A stretch of DNA of 64,000 bases from positions 88,950 through 152,949 of the forward strand of contig JAFWYN010000008.1 in assembly GCA_017522685.1 (NCBI GenBank), given 5' to 3'. This stretch comes from Lachnospiraceae bacterium. GTDB taxonomy: Bacteria > Bacillota_A > Clostridia > Lachnospirales > Lachnospiraceae. A program made the position numbers and the translations under genes. The notes under the pieces are model-generated. The model did no database searches. It worked only from the letters and a program-made list of their open reading frames with translations, and was not told the origin of the DNA. Positions 50,902 through 61,100 of the stretch are shown here, piece after piece (position 1 is the stretch's first letter; the number at the start of each line of letters is the position of its first letter).

Positions 50902-51810
50902 CTACAACTCCAACCCTGAAAAAATGTCCTCATAGCCCAGATTTTCCGCCTTGTAACGCAGGAAATATGCCTTCATCTCCGGATCATTCTCACCCATATC
51001 CGCAAGCATCCCTTCCATATTTTCATTGGTAGCACAGCCCAGCTCTAAAAACAAATCCCAGCTTTCCTTATCCGTGTTGCGCTCCTGCAAAAGCACCTGC
51101 CAGGTTTCCTCCTGTTCACAGCCCTTGGTATGCTCCTGTAAGTATTTGCTCAAGTATGTTCGCATATCCTCTTGAAGTGCTTGGTCATGTTGTAAGCGAA
51201 GCATACACAGGCGTACCTTTTTCTTACGTTTTCTTGACAAAAAAGCCTCCAAATCCGTACTTCCGTAATCCTCTTCTCCGCACAGAACTTGCTTCAGATA
51301 GCCTTCGTTATCATCCTCTTCCATGACCGCCAGTAATTTGGCGTCCCACTTTGCAAACCACTCCTCACTACCGGCCGCCTGTAAATCCAGCAAATAATAG
51401 GCTTCTAACTCCTTCACTGCTCCGGCCAGCAAATACGCCACATCCTCTGACCATTGATGAAGTCCCACGTCTGTCACGCAGTTAATTCTTTGGAGAGCAT
51501 CTCCATTGACCAAAACCGCTTTCCCCAGTTCTGTCACTGCACCGGGCAACGTAATCTGTTCTAACTGTCCGCAATAGGCAAAGGCCCAATCCTCTATTCT
51601 CTTTATCGTACGAGGCAATATCAACTCCCGAATATGCTTTCTGCTTAAGAAAGCCTTCTTGGCGATTCCGGTCACCGCTATACCTTCAACTGTTTCCGGC
51701 ACCTGCACCAGAGAAACCCTGCCGCCACAGGCCGTCACCTGCAAGCCGTCCTCACCTTCCTGAAACTTCAGATAATACCCCTCACCTGAGTATTCGTATT
51801 CTTTTCTCAT
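50902..51810 (-). CDS. leucine-rich-repeat (LRR_5) protein of the MoxR locus
   Basis: A 302-residue protein whose first half holds BspA-type repeats (VPETVEGIAVTGIAKKAFL, RELILPRTIKRIEDWAFAYC, QITLPGAVTELGKAVLV). The second half is helical and charged. It lacks a signal peptide, unlike surface BspA proteins, so it is probably cytoplasmic. It begins eight bases after the MoxR ATPase gene and is the last gene of the trio, where it may be a substrate adaptor. Confidence 0.75.
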   Translation of the reverse strand: MRKEYEYSGEGYYLKFQEGEDGLQVTACGGRVSLVQVPETVEGIAVTGIAKKAFLSRKHIRELILPRTIKRIEDWAFAYCGQLEQITLPGAVTELGKAVLVNGDALQRINCVTDVGLHQWSEDVAYLLAGAVKELEAYYLLDLQAAGSEEWFAKWDAKLLAVMEEDDNEGYLKQVLCGEEDYGSTDLEAFLSRKRKKKVRLCMLRLQHDQALQEDMRTYLSKYLQEHTKGCEQEETWQVLLQERNTDKESWDLFLELGCATNENMEGMLADMGENDPEMKAYFLRYKAENLGYEDIFSGLEL

Positions 51811-51818
51811 CGTCCCAA

Positions 51819-53327
51819 TTACAGTCCTAACTCTCCGATTTTTTTCTTAATATCATCCCGGCGTTCACTGAGCATCAGCTCCTGATTGTGACGCTGATAA
51901 TCGGGGCTTCCGAAGGATGCCAGGAAGCGGCTGCTTGCACTGTTTACGGTTAACTCTGTCACCAGAATAAGCATCTCATTTCCCTGCTCAAAGGCTTCCT
52001 CCGCAAAGGCAAAGAGGTAATGCAACATGTTTTGAGTAGCCACGGTGTGTTCCTTCATAGCTACCACCTCTGCTTCAAATTTCGTTTTCAGGCAGGCAAA
52101 CAAATCCTCCTCTGGTGCCAGCAGAAGTGCCTCTTTCTTTGCTTCTGCCAGGAAGCGTAATACCTTCTTGTATTTCCTTCTTTCCTCTCTGGACAAAGCA
52201 TTGGAACGTTCCAAACCATACATCTGCTTTTGCTTCTGCTCTGCAAACTTCTCCAACAATCCCACACCGTCCGTATCATCCTGCTTTTCCAAGGAGTTCT
52301 TCACCACCAACAGTAGTGATCGGGTATCAGTCAGATAGGCTGCCTGCTCCACCACTTCCTTCATTTCAGCCATACATCTGTCTAAAAGCATGCCAAGCAG
52401 CGACAATCTTTCATCAAAGGCCGCAGCCTTTGCTCTGGTCACTGACTGCTCAGAAGCCTGTCCCTTCAAAATCTCTTCGATATGATAATCCCTCTTATAT
52501 TTATTGTACAAATCATAATATGCAGTAAACTCCCTCACGATTTTATCATTGCGGATATACTGGCCTACCAAGGTTTCATCCACCGGCAACTTCTCTTCTT
52601 CATAATGATACAAAATCTCCGACAAATCCTCCCAACCTCTGGCGGTCACATAGCTTCTGCCCTTGGTGGTCATCTCCATATGATAAAAGTGCTCCTTCTT
52701 TAAATCCAAATAGCTTAGGATGGCATTGTGGACCTGTCGCTCTACAGCATACTCCTTCCACACCCCATACTCCGCTTCTACTTCTAAAAGCTTCATACGA
52801 TCCATAGTTACCACGTCAAATTCCCGCACCGATTTATTATATTCCGGCGGATTTCCTGCAGTGACAATGACCCAGCCCTCCGGCACCTTATGAGGTCCGA
52901 ATACCTTGTACTGCAAAAACTGCAGCATGGAAGGTGCCAATGTCTCCGACACACAATTGATTTCGTCCAGGAACAAAATACCTTCCTTTAATCCGCCTTC
53001 CTCCATGGTTTCGTAGATGGAAGATATAATCTCACTCATGGTATATTCAGATACATTATACTCTTTGCCACCATATGTCTTATGGGCGATAAATGGAAGT
53101 CCCAACGCAGACTGGCGGGTATGATGGGTCATGGAATAGCTCACCAAAGCAATTCCCATTTCCTGTGCAATTTGCTCCATTACTGCCGTCTTACCGATAC
53201 CAGGCGCTCCCAACAAAAAAATAGGACGCTGACGCACCACCGGGATGCAATACTCTCCAAATTCATCCTTCTTTAAATATATATTCACGGAACTTTTAAT
53301 ATACTCCTTAGCCTGCTTTATGTTCAT
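51819..53327 (-). CDS. MoxR-like AAA+ ATPase
   Basis: A 502-residue AAA+ protein. Walker A is LGAPGIGKTA (39-48), Walker B ILFLDEIN, and sensor 1 VIVTAGNPPEYNKS; these match the MoxR/AAA_5 group. The C-terminal half (about 260-502) is a long helical extension. MoxR ATPases work with VWA proteins as chaperone-like assemblies, often in metal insertion or protein maturation. The VWA gene ends 16 bases upstream and the LRR gene follows. Confidence 0.88.
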   Translation of the reverse strand: MNIKQAKEYIKSSVNIYLKKDEFGEYCIPVVRQRPIFLLGAPGIGKTAVMEQIAQEMGIALVSYSMTHHTRQSALGLPFIAHKTYGGKEYNVSEYTMSEIISSIYETMEEGGLKEGILFLDEINCVSETLAPSMLQFLQYKVFGPHKVPEGWVIVTAGNPPEYNKSVREFDVVTMDRMKLLEVEAEYGVWKEYAVERQVHNAILSYLDLKKEHFYHMEMTTKGRSYVTARGWEDLSEILYHYEEEKLPVDETLVGQYIRNDKIVREFTAYYDLYNKYKRDYHIEEILKGQASEQSVTRAKAAAFDERLSLLGMLLDRCMAEMKEVVEQAAYLTDTRSLLLVVKNSLEKQDDTDGVGLLEKFAEQKQKQMYGLERSNALSREERRKYKKVLRFLAEAKKEALLLAPEEDLFACLKTKFEAEVVAMKEHTVATQNMLHYLFAFAEEAFEQGNEMLILVTELTVNSASSRFLASFGSPDYQRHNQELMLSERRDDIKKKIGELGL

Positions 53328-53343
53328 CTTCTATTCTCCTTTA

Positions 53344-54639
53344 TTATTCCTCTATTGGCACAATCACCTGCAAACTCCACGGAGGCACCGGGGCCCTGTT
53401 TTCGTCCTCTTCCAAAAAGGCAAATATCACATCAAAATCCGGCATTCTCTCCGGATAAATACCATATCCATCCGTAAAATAGATAAGTCCCTTCAGGTTT
53501 TCAAATTCTCCCTGCTCCTGCAACTGCTCCACATACTCAAACACCGGCCTGAAATCCGTACCTCCAAATCCCTGCAGCCTACCGTTTTTCAGGAAATTCT
53601 CAAAATCCTCATCACAGGTCACTTTTGTATCCTGCTGTATGCTGTTGTCGCATTGAATAATGTGCACATTTATCTTTGAAAAAAAGTTTTCGCTACTCTT
53701 AAGGATAGAATAGGTCTTTTTCAAAAACTCCCGTACAATAGGACCTCTGCAGGAAGCAGAAGTATCCAAAGCAATCACAAACTCTTTCACCTTCTTACTC
53801 TCCCGATACTCCAAGGGCTCTACCAAAGGCATATTACCATACAGTTCCAATCCGTAAGTGTAGTAAATGTAATCAAACTCTTCATCATTTACAGTAATAT
53901 TTTCACCCATGATTGTAAAACGTCGTAAGATTTCTCCATAATCGTAACGCTCTTTTGTGGCCTCGGAAAGATTCTTCTCCAAGCTCTCCGTATTGTTTCT
54001 GGCTTTGCTGAAGGCCTTTAAATCCGCTTTGATGCGCTCACTGATTTTCTGCCACTGCTCCTGAGATATCACCAACTCTTCCTTAGGTATCCAAAGTGTG
54101 TGACTGTCCCGACAAAACAACCGGTTCAGCTCCTCCTTCTCTCTGGAGGATACCGGATTGGTTCGGATGTATTTGTAAATCCGCTCTGCTGTCAACACTC
54201 CCACATCTTCCTTCCAGACTCGCAGCTTGGCAACCGTCTCCCTGTCCGTTTCCACCTGCACCGAAGGTACCTGCAGCTCCAGGATGGTATTCTCCACCGC
54301 CAAATCTACAGCCAAATCCCAACAGTCCTTATCTACTTTGTCATACTGAAAATTATGATAAAAAATACAGTGGAGCAAAGTATGCAAAAGCATTCGGGTA
54401 ACCCTTTTAGGTTCCTTTTCATACTCCTGCAAAATATACACCGGATCATATTGCAACACTTTCCCATCAGTGGCTATCCCACCGATTCCCGGCACTTCCT
54501 TCCAAGCCAATCCGGTCAGCGCCACGTCAAAAAAGCGCAAAGAAACCAGGATATTATCCCTGGCAAGGGACAATACCTGTCTGGCCAATGCACTGATTTG
54601 TTCTGCTTTTTCCTGTTCCGGTTTATTTGTCATCTGCAA
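53344..54639 (-). CDS. VWA-like protein with DUF2201 putative metallopeptidase domain
   Basis: A 431-residue protein. The N-terminal region (DUF2201-type) contains LLHTLLHCIFYH at about 84-95, with HxxxH residues that could bind zinc. The C-terminal VWA-like domain (from about 283) has FVIALDTSASC, a DxSxS metal-ion-dependent adhesion motif, and GFGGTDFRPVFEYV. Such proteins are regularly encoded with MoxR ATPases. First gene of the trio. Confidence 0.87.
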   Translation of the reverse strand: MQMTNKPEQEKAEQISALARQVLSLARDNILVSLRFFDVALTGLAWKEVPGIGGIATDGKVLQYDPVYILQEYEKEPKRVTRMLLHTLLHCIFYHNFQYDKVDKDCWDLAVDLAVENTILELQVPSVQVETDRETVAKLRVWKEDVGVLTAERIYKYIRTNPVSSREKEELNRLFCRDSHTLWIPKEELVISQEQWQKISERIKADLKAFSKARNNTESLEKNLSEATKERYDYGEILRRFTIMGENITVNDEEFDYIYYTYGLELYGNMPLVEPLEYRESKKVKEFVIALDTSASCRGPIVREFLKKTYSILKSSENFFSKINVHIIQCDNSIQQDTKVTCDEDFENFLKNGRLQGFGGTDFRPVFEYVEQLQEQGEFENLKGLIYFTDGYGIYPERMPDFDVIFAFLEEDENRAPVPPWSLQVIVPIEE

Positions 54640-54733
54640 GCCTCTTTTTCCTTTTTATCTATCACTATCTGTACCCATTTAGGGCCGCTTTCATTCATGT
54701 TTTTCCTATTCTACCACATTCGTAGGAGCACAA

Positions 54734-54956
54734 GCAAGGGGCAGGGAGACTGAATATATCCCGGTTGCGCAAGTCCTCGGACGCACGAATTACTAAAGCT
54801 TTCAAATCATGCTAAAAGCAGGCACAAAAATCTCAAACTCGCTACGCTCAAACATGTGAGATTTTTGTACCTAACGCATTCTTTGAAGGCTTAAGAAATT
54901 CTGTGCATCCTGCGGGAGCTTGCAACTGGGGTATATTCAGTCTCCCTGCCCCTTGC
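54734..54956. repeat. 223-bp long hairpin element (family C)
   Basis: A 29-base outer stem (54734-54762 with 54928-54956) pairs at 28 positions plus one G-T. The interior continues as an imperfect stem (GTTGC/GCAAC, GCAAG/CTTGC, GCAC-GAATT/AATTC-TGTGC, AAGCTTTCAAA/TTTGAAGGCTT) and ends in a perfect 12-bp ACAAAAATCTCA/TGAGATTTTTGT helix with a 21-base loop. Loop sequences differ from elements A and B. It fills the gap between the VWA gene and the deacetylase. Confidence 0.88.
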
Positions 54957-54963
54957 AGGTGTT

Positions 54964-55848
54964 CTACTCCATCAGTTCCTCCAGGGTTCCGAAGCGGTAG
55001 CCCATCTCCTCCCATTTGGTCAGGAGCTCATCCATAATCTCTCCATTGGTTTGGGAGGTACTATGCAAAAGTACGATGGCACCGGGATGAATACGGTTTA
55101 AAAGCTTATTAAATGCCTCCTCATGACTGGGCTGTTTATCCTGGTACCAGTCCACATACGCCAGACTCCAAAAGAAGGTATGGTACCCCAGTTCCTTGGC
55201 CATCTCCATATTGGAGGTACTGTATTTGCCCTGTGGCGGACGATAGTAAGGTACCATTTCTTCTCCCGTGATTTCCTTATATAAGCTTTCCACATCCTGC
55301 ATTTCCTTCGTAAAACTTTCCTTATCGGAAATCTTGGACATATCCGGATGGTGATAAGTATGATTGCCTACTGTATGACCATCCTCCACCATTCGTTTGA
55401 TTAACTCCGGTGCGGTCTCCAGATAATGTCCCACTACAAAGAAGGTTCCCTTGGCATTGTGCTTCTTTAAAGCATCTAAAATAGGCTCTGTATTACCGTT
55501 TTCAAAGCCCGCATCAAAGGTCAGATATATGACCTTCTCCTCACTATCGCCCACATAATGTGCATCATACTTTTTTAAGGTTTCTGCCGACTCGTTACCG
55601 GTGGGTTGTGTCCCTTTTTCTCCAAAGCCAAGTCCCCAATTCTCTGTTTGTGCCACCACTCCCGCCGTAGGTGTAGTAGCGTAGGCAATGGCCCTTCCCA
55701 CGAAAAACATAGCCAGCAAAAACACCACTGTCAAGACATTCCTTAGATTCAACCACTCCGGCACGGTTCCCATACTTCCTAATTGTTTCATAAAAATAAA
55801 CCCAACATACATTCTTTGTAGAATATATGCCGGGTTCTTTGTCTTCAT
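54964..55848 (-). CDS. polysaccharide deacetylase, PdaA-like
   Basis: A 294-residue CE4 enzyme with an N-terminal membrane segment (about 37-56). The NodB motifs are TFDAGFENG (about 109-117), HTVGNHTYHHPDMS, and YYRPPQGKYS; WSLAYVDWYQD and LLHSTS complete the active site. The FDAGFENG form resembles PdaA, which acts on muramic residues during spore cortex formation, so a role in peptidoglycan deacetylation is likely. The start overlaps the dgt stop (TAATG) without a strong ribosome site. Confidence 0.88.
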   Translation of the reverse strand: MKTKNPAYILQRMYVGFIFMKQLGSMGTVPEWLNLRNVLTVVFLLAMFFVGRAIAYATTPTAGVVAQTENWGLGFGEKGTQPTGNESAETLKKYDAHYVGDSEEKVIYLTFDAGFENGNTEPILDALKKHNAKGTFFVVGHYLETAPELIKRMVEDGHTVGNHTYHHPDMSKISDKESFTKEMQDVESLYKEITGEEMVPYYRPPQGKYSTSNMEMAKELGYHTFFWSLAYVDWYQDKQPSHEEAFNKLLNRIHPGAIVLLHSTSQTNGEIMDELLTKWEEMGYRFGTLEELME

Positions 55849-57260
55849 TACAGGATTCCGCTAAGCTCTTGGTAGAGTCTCTTGGCATAGCTGTCGGTCA
55901 TGCCGCAGATGGAATCCGTCACTAAAAGCAGTCTCAGGTAAAGCTTCTCTTCCTCGCTCTTTCCTTCACTGTAAATCTTATATATGGCCTTATAATTGTC
56001 AGAGACCAGGGCCATCATTTTCTGCTGTACATCGGTTTTGTACTCTTCTGTATCATACAACACTGCAGCTCCCACAAAACGCTCCAGCAGGAAGTTTAAG
56101 GTGGTTTCCGCTGCAATCTCCAGCTTATAGATGGGTACCGTTACAAAGGCATAGCGATAGGCAATATCTCCTAACACATAAGCCAGTCTGGCTTCATAGC
56201 CTTCAGAAATCAATTCCTTCTTAAACTGTCCCTTCATAATATCATCATAATATTTCACAAAGGTATTAGTGGCACAGCTGATGAGTCTGCCTTGCACGGT
56301 CACAATCCAGTTTTGCACTGCATTTATATCCGGCCTTGCCATACCCCGTTCTTTGGCCTGAAGATATCGTTTCTCCAAAAGACGAATCAAATCAAAATAC
56401 TCCCCATCGTCCGGCTCTCCCTGACCACCCTGTTTCAATTCAAACAAAAGTTGTTCAAATGTCATGCATCCCTTCTTAAAGGCATCCTCCACATCCGCAG
56501 TCTTGTAAGCAATATCGTCTGCTGCTTCCAATAAAAAGGCTAATGGATGACGTCGGCCGTTGGTACCAAGAGTCTTCTGTATTTCCTCAAAAACTTCCGT
56601 TTCCGCAAAATAATAGCCCATCTTTTTGGTATGTATATCCCCGCTGTCCTTATCAATCTCCAGAGAAGATCCGGGATACTTGATAATGGTTCCCAACAGA
56701 CCAATGGTCAGATTCATACCATGCTCATCTATTAGATAATGAAGCTTGCTCACCAAACGGAGTGCCTGGGTATTACCTTCAAAGTTGTAAAAATCATTCA
56801 GCATCTGAGGGGTCAGATATTCTGTCAAAGGTTTGCCCTTAAAGGTAAATCTTTGCATATTGTTGCGAAACCAGTCCCTGATAACCGTTTCACCGAAATG
56901 ACCGAAGGGCGGATTGCCGATGTCATGAAGAAGGCCTGCGCACTCCAGAATATCGCACACATCGTTCTGATTTTCCGGCAAAAATCCGGAATCCTTAATT
57001 TCCTTCAGTATCTTTTGGGAAATATTCTGTCCCAAAGACTTGGCAAAGGATGCCACCTCCAGCGAATGGGTCAGACGGGTACGGATAAAATCACTCTTGT
57101 CCAAAGGAAAAACCTGTGTCTTATCCTGCAGACGTCTGAACGATGCACTTCCTATAATTCTATGATAATCCTTCTCAAATTCCGTACGTAAATCACTACC
57201 CCCGGGATTACTTTTTACTCTACGGATTCGTTCAGGACATAATAACTGTTTCCACTCCAT
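55848..57260 (-). CDS. dgt: deoxyguanosinetriphosphate triphosphohydrolase (dGTPase)
   Basis: A 470-residue HD-superfamily enzyme hydrolysing dNTPs, typically dGTP to deoxyguanosine and triphosphate. RRLQDKTQVFPLDKSDFIRTRLTHSLEVA opens the HD domain; CAGLLHDIGNPPFGHFGE carries the HD pair, and EAADDIAYKTADVEDA the last metal ligands. AAAGGGG lies seven bases before the ATG at 57260. Followed by, and translationally overlapping, the deacetylase. Confidence 0.93.
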   Translation of the reverse strand: MEWKQLLCPERIRRVKSNPGGSDLRTEFEKDYHRIIGSASFRRLQDKTQVFPLDKSDFIRTRLTHSLEVASFAKSLGQNISQKILKEIKDSGFLPENQNDVCDILECAGLLHDIGNPPFGHFGETVIRDWFRNNMQRFTFKGKPLTEYLTPQMLNDFYNFEGNTQALRLVSKLHYLIDEHGMNLTIGLLGTIIKYPGSSLEIDKDSGDIHTKKMGYYFAETEVFEEIQKTLGTNGRRHPLAFLLEAADDIAYKTADVEDAFKKGCMTFEQLLFELKQGGQGEPDDGEYFDLIRLLEKRYLQAKERGMARPDINAVQNWIVTVQGRLISCATNTFVKYYDDIMKGQFKKELISEGYEARLAYVLGDIAYRYAFVTVPIYKLEIAAETTLNFLLERFVGAAVLYDTEEYKTDVQQKMMALVSDNYKAIYKIYSEGKSEEEKLYLRLLLVTDSICGMTDSYAKRLYQELSGIL

Positions 57261-57512
57261 ATGAATGCCCCTTTCGTATATAGCTACTATTTTACTCTTA
57301 TCCGCTCCTTTTCGCAACCCATAACCCAAAACCTCTTTTTCACTAGGTTTTTAGACACATTCCGGCATCCTACCTTCCCCAAAACAACTGTAAAAAAAGC
57401 GGTAAAAAAATAAACCTAATACTTGCGAAACCGTTAACTATGATATATAATACCATTAGTTTGTAAACGCAATGACAAAAACCGGATATTATTTACACTT
57501 TAGGAGGCATTT

Positions 57513-57845
57513 ATGATTACATCTAACACCGATATGGATCTGGCTAAAAGAATTCGTCAAATAAGAATCGATAATCATCTTACACAGGAGCAGGTAGCAA
57601 AAGCTTTGGACGCTACTCCCGGATATATTTGTAACGTAGAAAACGGAAGAACTGCAATGTCATTACGAATGTTAGTATATTTTGCCAAGCTGACCAATGT
57701 TACTTTGGATTCTTTGGTGGGAAGTATGGATTCTACTTATACTGCTACTGCTATTGACAACGAAATCATGGGCTTACTTTCTGATTTAAGTGATAGCGAA
57801 AAGATTAAATTAATTAAAATGATACGGATTTGGAAGGACAAATAA
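57513..57845 (+). CDS. XRE family regulator (110 aa)
   Basis: A small DNA-binding protein with a single HTH_3 domain (about 10-65: RIRQIRIDNHLTQEQVAKAL, GYICNVENGRTAMSLRMLVYFAKLTNV) and a short helical C-terminus (LSDLSDSEKIKLIKMIRIW) typical of clostridial XRE proteins. TAGGAGG precedes the ATG. A terminator follows at once, so it is monocistronic. Confidence 0.88.
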   Translation: MITSNTDMDLAKRIRQIRIDNHLTQEQVAKALDATPGYICNVENGRTAMSLRMLVYFAKLTNVTLDSLVGSMDSTYTATAIDNEIMGLLSDLSDSEKIKLIKMIRIWKDK

Positions 57846-57862
57846 GCCGTGCCAAATAATTG

Positions 57863-57904
57863 AGGTCTTAACCATGGGTGCTTGCACACTAAAGGTTAAG
57901 ACCT
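57863..57904 (+). terminator. terminator after the XRE gene
   Basis: AGGTCTTAACC pairs with GGTTAAGACCT over a 20-base loop, followed by TTTATTATTT. It forms the first arm of a larger branched structure (57845-57972); the rest of the gap to carB holds that structure and an AT-rich promoter region with TATAAT near 58065. Confidence 0.8.
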
Positions 57905-58134
57905 TTTATTATTTGATAAGGCGCATGCCGCACCAACGAGTAAGCTCCGCTTACGAGTCTGGTGGCACGGCTAGTGAAAATTCACTATATATTTATTATA
58001 AAACCCCTAAAAATTCTAACGATTTTTACGTAAAAAACTCTTGTGCTTTTTTGTATTTCCTATATAATATTATGAGAAGAAAATATGTTACTCTGGATAC
58101 CTATGAGATTCGGAGGACAAAGGAGGATATTTCA

Positions 58135-61100
58135 ATGCCAAAAAGAACGGATATTAACAAAGTACTGATTATTGGCTCCGGTCCCATCATCATCGGTCAG
58201 GCATGCGAATTTGACTACTCAGGTACACAGGCTTGTAAGGCTCTGCGTAAGCTGGGTTATGAAATCGTATTGGTGAATTCCAACCCTGCGACCATCATGA
58301 CTGACCCTGAGACAGCAGATGTAACCTACATCGAGCCTTTAAATGTAGAAAGATTAGAGCAGATTATTGCAAAAGAACGTCCTGATGCACTTCTTCCTAA
58401 CTTAGGCGGACAGTCTGCATTAAACCTGTGTTCTGAGTTAAACAATGCCGGTATTCTGGAAAAATACAACGTGAAGGTAATCGGTGTTCAGGTAGACGCT
58501 ATTGAGCGTGGTGAAGACCGTGTAGAATTTAAAAAAGCAATGGATGCCCTGGGCATTGAAATGGCTCGAAGCGAAGTGGCTTATTCCGTAGAAGAAGCTT
58601 TGGACATCGCTGACCGTTTGAATTATCCCGTAGTCCTTCGTCCTGCTTATACCATGGGTGGTGTAGGCGGTGGTCTCGTTTACAATAAGGAAGAATTAAA
58701 AACCGTATGTGCACGTGGCTTACAGGCCAGCTTAGTAGGACAGGTTCTGGTAGAAGAATCCATCTTAGGCTGGGAAGAGCTGGAAGTAGAGGTTGTTCGT
58801 GATGCAGACAACAACATGATTACCGTTTGCTTCATCGAAAACATCGACCCTCTTGGCGTTCATACCGGTGACTCCTTCTGTTCCGCACCTATGCTGACCA
58901 TTTCCAAGGAATGTCAGGCACGATTAAAGGAGCAGGCATTTAAAATCGTAGAATCCGTACAGGTTATCGGTGGTACCAATGTACAGTTTGCACACGACCC
59001 TGTAAGCGACAGAATTATTGTTATTGAAATCAATCCCCGTACCTCCCGTTCTTCCGCTCTTGCTTCCAAAGCAACCGGTTTCCCCATCGCATTGGTATCC
59101 GCAATGCTGGCTGCCGGCCTAACCTTAAAGGATATTCCTTGTGGTAAATATGGTACTCTGGACAAGTATGAGCCGGATGGAGATTATATCGTTATTAAGT
59201 TTGCCCGCTGGGCATTTGAAAAGTTCAAAGGCGTGGAAGACAAGCTGGGTACCCAGATGCGTGCCGTTGGTGAAGTAATGAGTATCGGTAAGACCTACAA
59301 GGAAGCATTCCAGAAGGCCATCCGCAGCTTGGAAAACGGCCGCTATGGTCTGGGCCATGCCAAGAACTTTGATACCCTTACCAAGGATGAATTATTAAAG
59401 ATGCTTATCAATGCTTCCAGCAAGCGCCACTTCGTAATGTATGAAGCATTAAGAAAGGGTGCTACTGTAGAAGAAATCCATGAGCTGACCAAGGTAAAAC
59501 ACTACTTTATCGAGCAGATGAAGGAATTGGTAGAGGAAGAAGAAGCACTTATGGCTTCTAAGGGAAGTCTTCCTGCTGACGAAGCTCTCGTTCAGGCTAA
59601 GAAGAACGGTTTCTCTGATAAATATTTGTGCCAGATTCTCGAAGTTCCCGAAGCAGATATCCGCAACAAGCGTATCGTGCTTGGTGTAGAAGAAAACTGG
59701 GAAGGCGTACACGTTAGCGGTACCGAAAACAATGCTTACTACTACTCTACCTACAATGGTGAAGATAAGAACCCTGTATCCACTGACAGACCTAAGATTA
59801 TGATTTTAGGTGGCGGTCCTAACCGTATCGGTCAGGGTATCGAATTTGACTATTGTTGTGTACATGCTGCTTTAGCATTAAAGAAGCTCGGTTTTGAAAC
59901 CATCATCGTGAACTGTAACCCTGAAACCGTTTCAACCGACTATGATACTTCTGATAAATTATACTTCGAGCCTCTTACATTGGAAGATGTTCTCAGTATC
60001 TACAATAAGGAAAAGCCTCTCGGCGTAATCGCTCAGTTCGGCGGTCAGACTCCTCTGAACTTAGCTGCTGATTTGGAAAAGAACGGTGTTAAGATTCTCG
60101 GAACCTCTCCTGCGGTTATCGACCTTGCAGAGGACCGTGACCTGTTCCGTGAAATGATGGATAAGCTGGAAATTCCTATGCCTGAATCAGGCATGGCTGT
60201 TACCGTAGAGGAAGCTTTAGAAATCGCTCACAAGATTGGTTATCCTACCATGGTTCGTCCTTCCTACGTATTAGGTGGACGTGGTATGGAAGTAGTATAC
60301 GATGATGAAGGCATGATTAACTATATGAATGCTGCCATCGGTGTTACACCTGACAGACCTATCCTGATCGACCGTTTCTTAAATCACGCTCTTGAGTGTG
60401 AAGCAGACGCTATCAGTGATGGTACTCACGCATTCGTTCCTGCGGTTATGGAGCATATCGAGCTTGCAGGTGTTCACTCCGGTGACTCCGCTTGTATTAT
60501 TCCTTCCGCTCACATTTCCGAAGAGAATGTGGCAACCATTAAGGAATACACCAGAAAGATTGCTGAGGAAATGCACGTACGCGGTCTTATGAACATGCAG
60601 TACGCGATCGAAAACGGCAAGGTATACGTGCTTGAGGCAAATCCTCGTGCATCCCGTACCGTTCCGTTGGTATCCAAGGTATGTAATATCCGCATGGTAC
60701 CTTTGGCAACCGAAATCATTACTTCAGAATTAACCGGAAGACCTTCTCCCGTTCCTTCACTTAAGGAACAGGTTATTCCTAACTACGGTGTTAAGGAAGC
60801 AGTCTTCCCCTTCAATATGTTCCCTGAGGTTGACCCTCTGTTGGGACCGGAAATGCGTTCTACCGGTGAAGTACTTGGATTATCCGCTTCCTATGGTGAA
60901 GCCTTCTACAAGGCTCAGGAAGCAACTCAGTCCAAATTACCTTTGGAAGGAACCGTACTCATCTCCGTAAACCGCAAGGATAAGGCAGAAATTGTAGAAG
61001 TCGCTCAGATGCTTTATGAAGACGGTTTCCACATTGTGGCAACCGGCGGTACCTGCGATATCTTAAACGAAGCCGGCATCCCTGCTGAGAAGATTAAGAA

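Noticed and set aside
57874..58134. N-terminal extension of carB
   Set aside because: It would include the XRE-gene terminator; AGGAGG and the family-standard N-terminus support the ATG at 58135.
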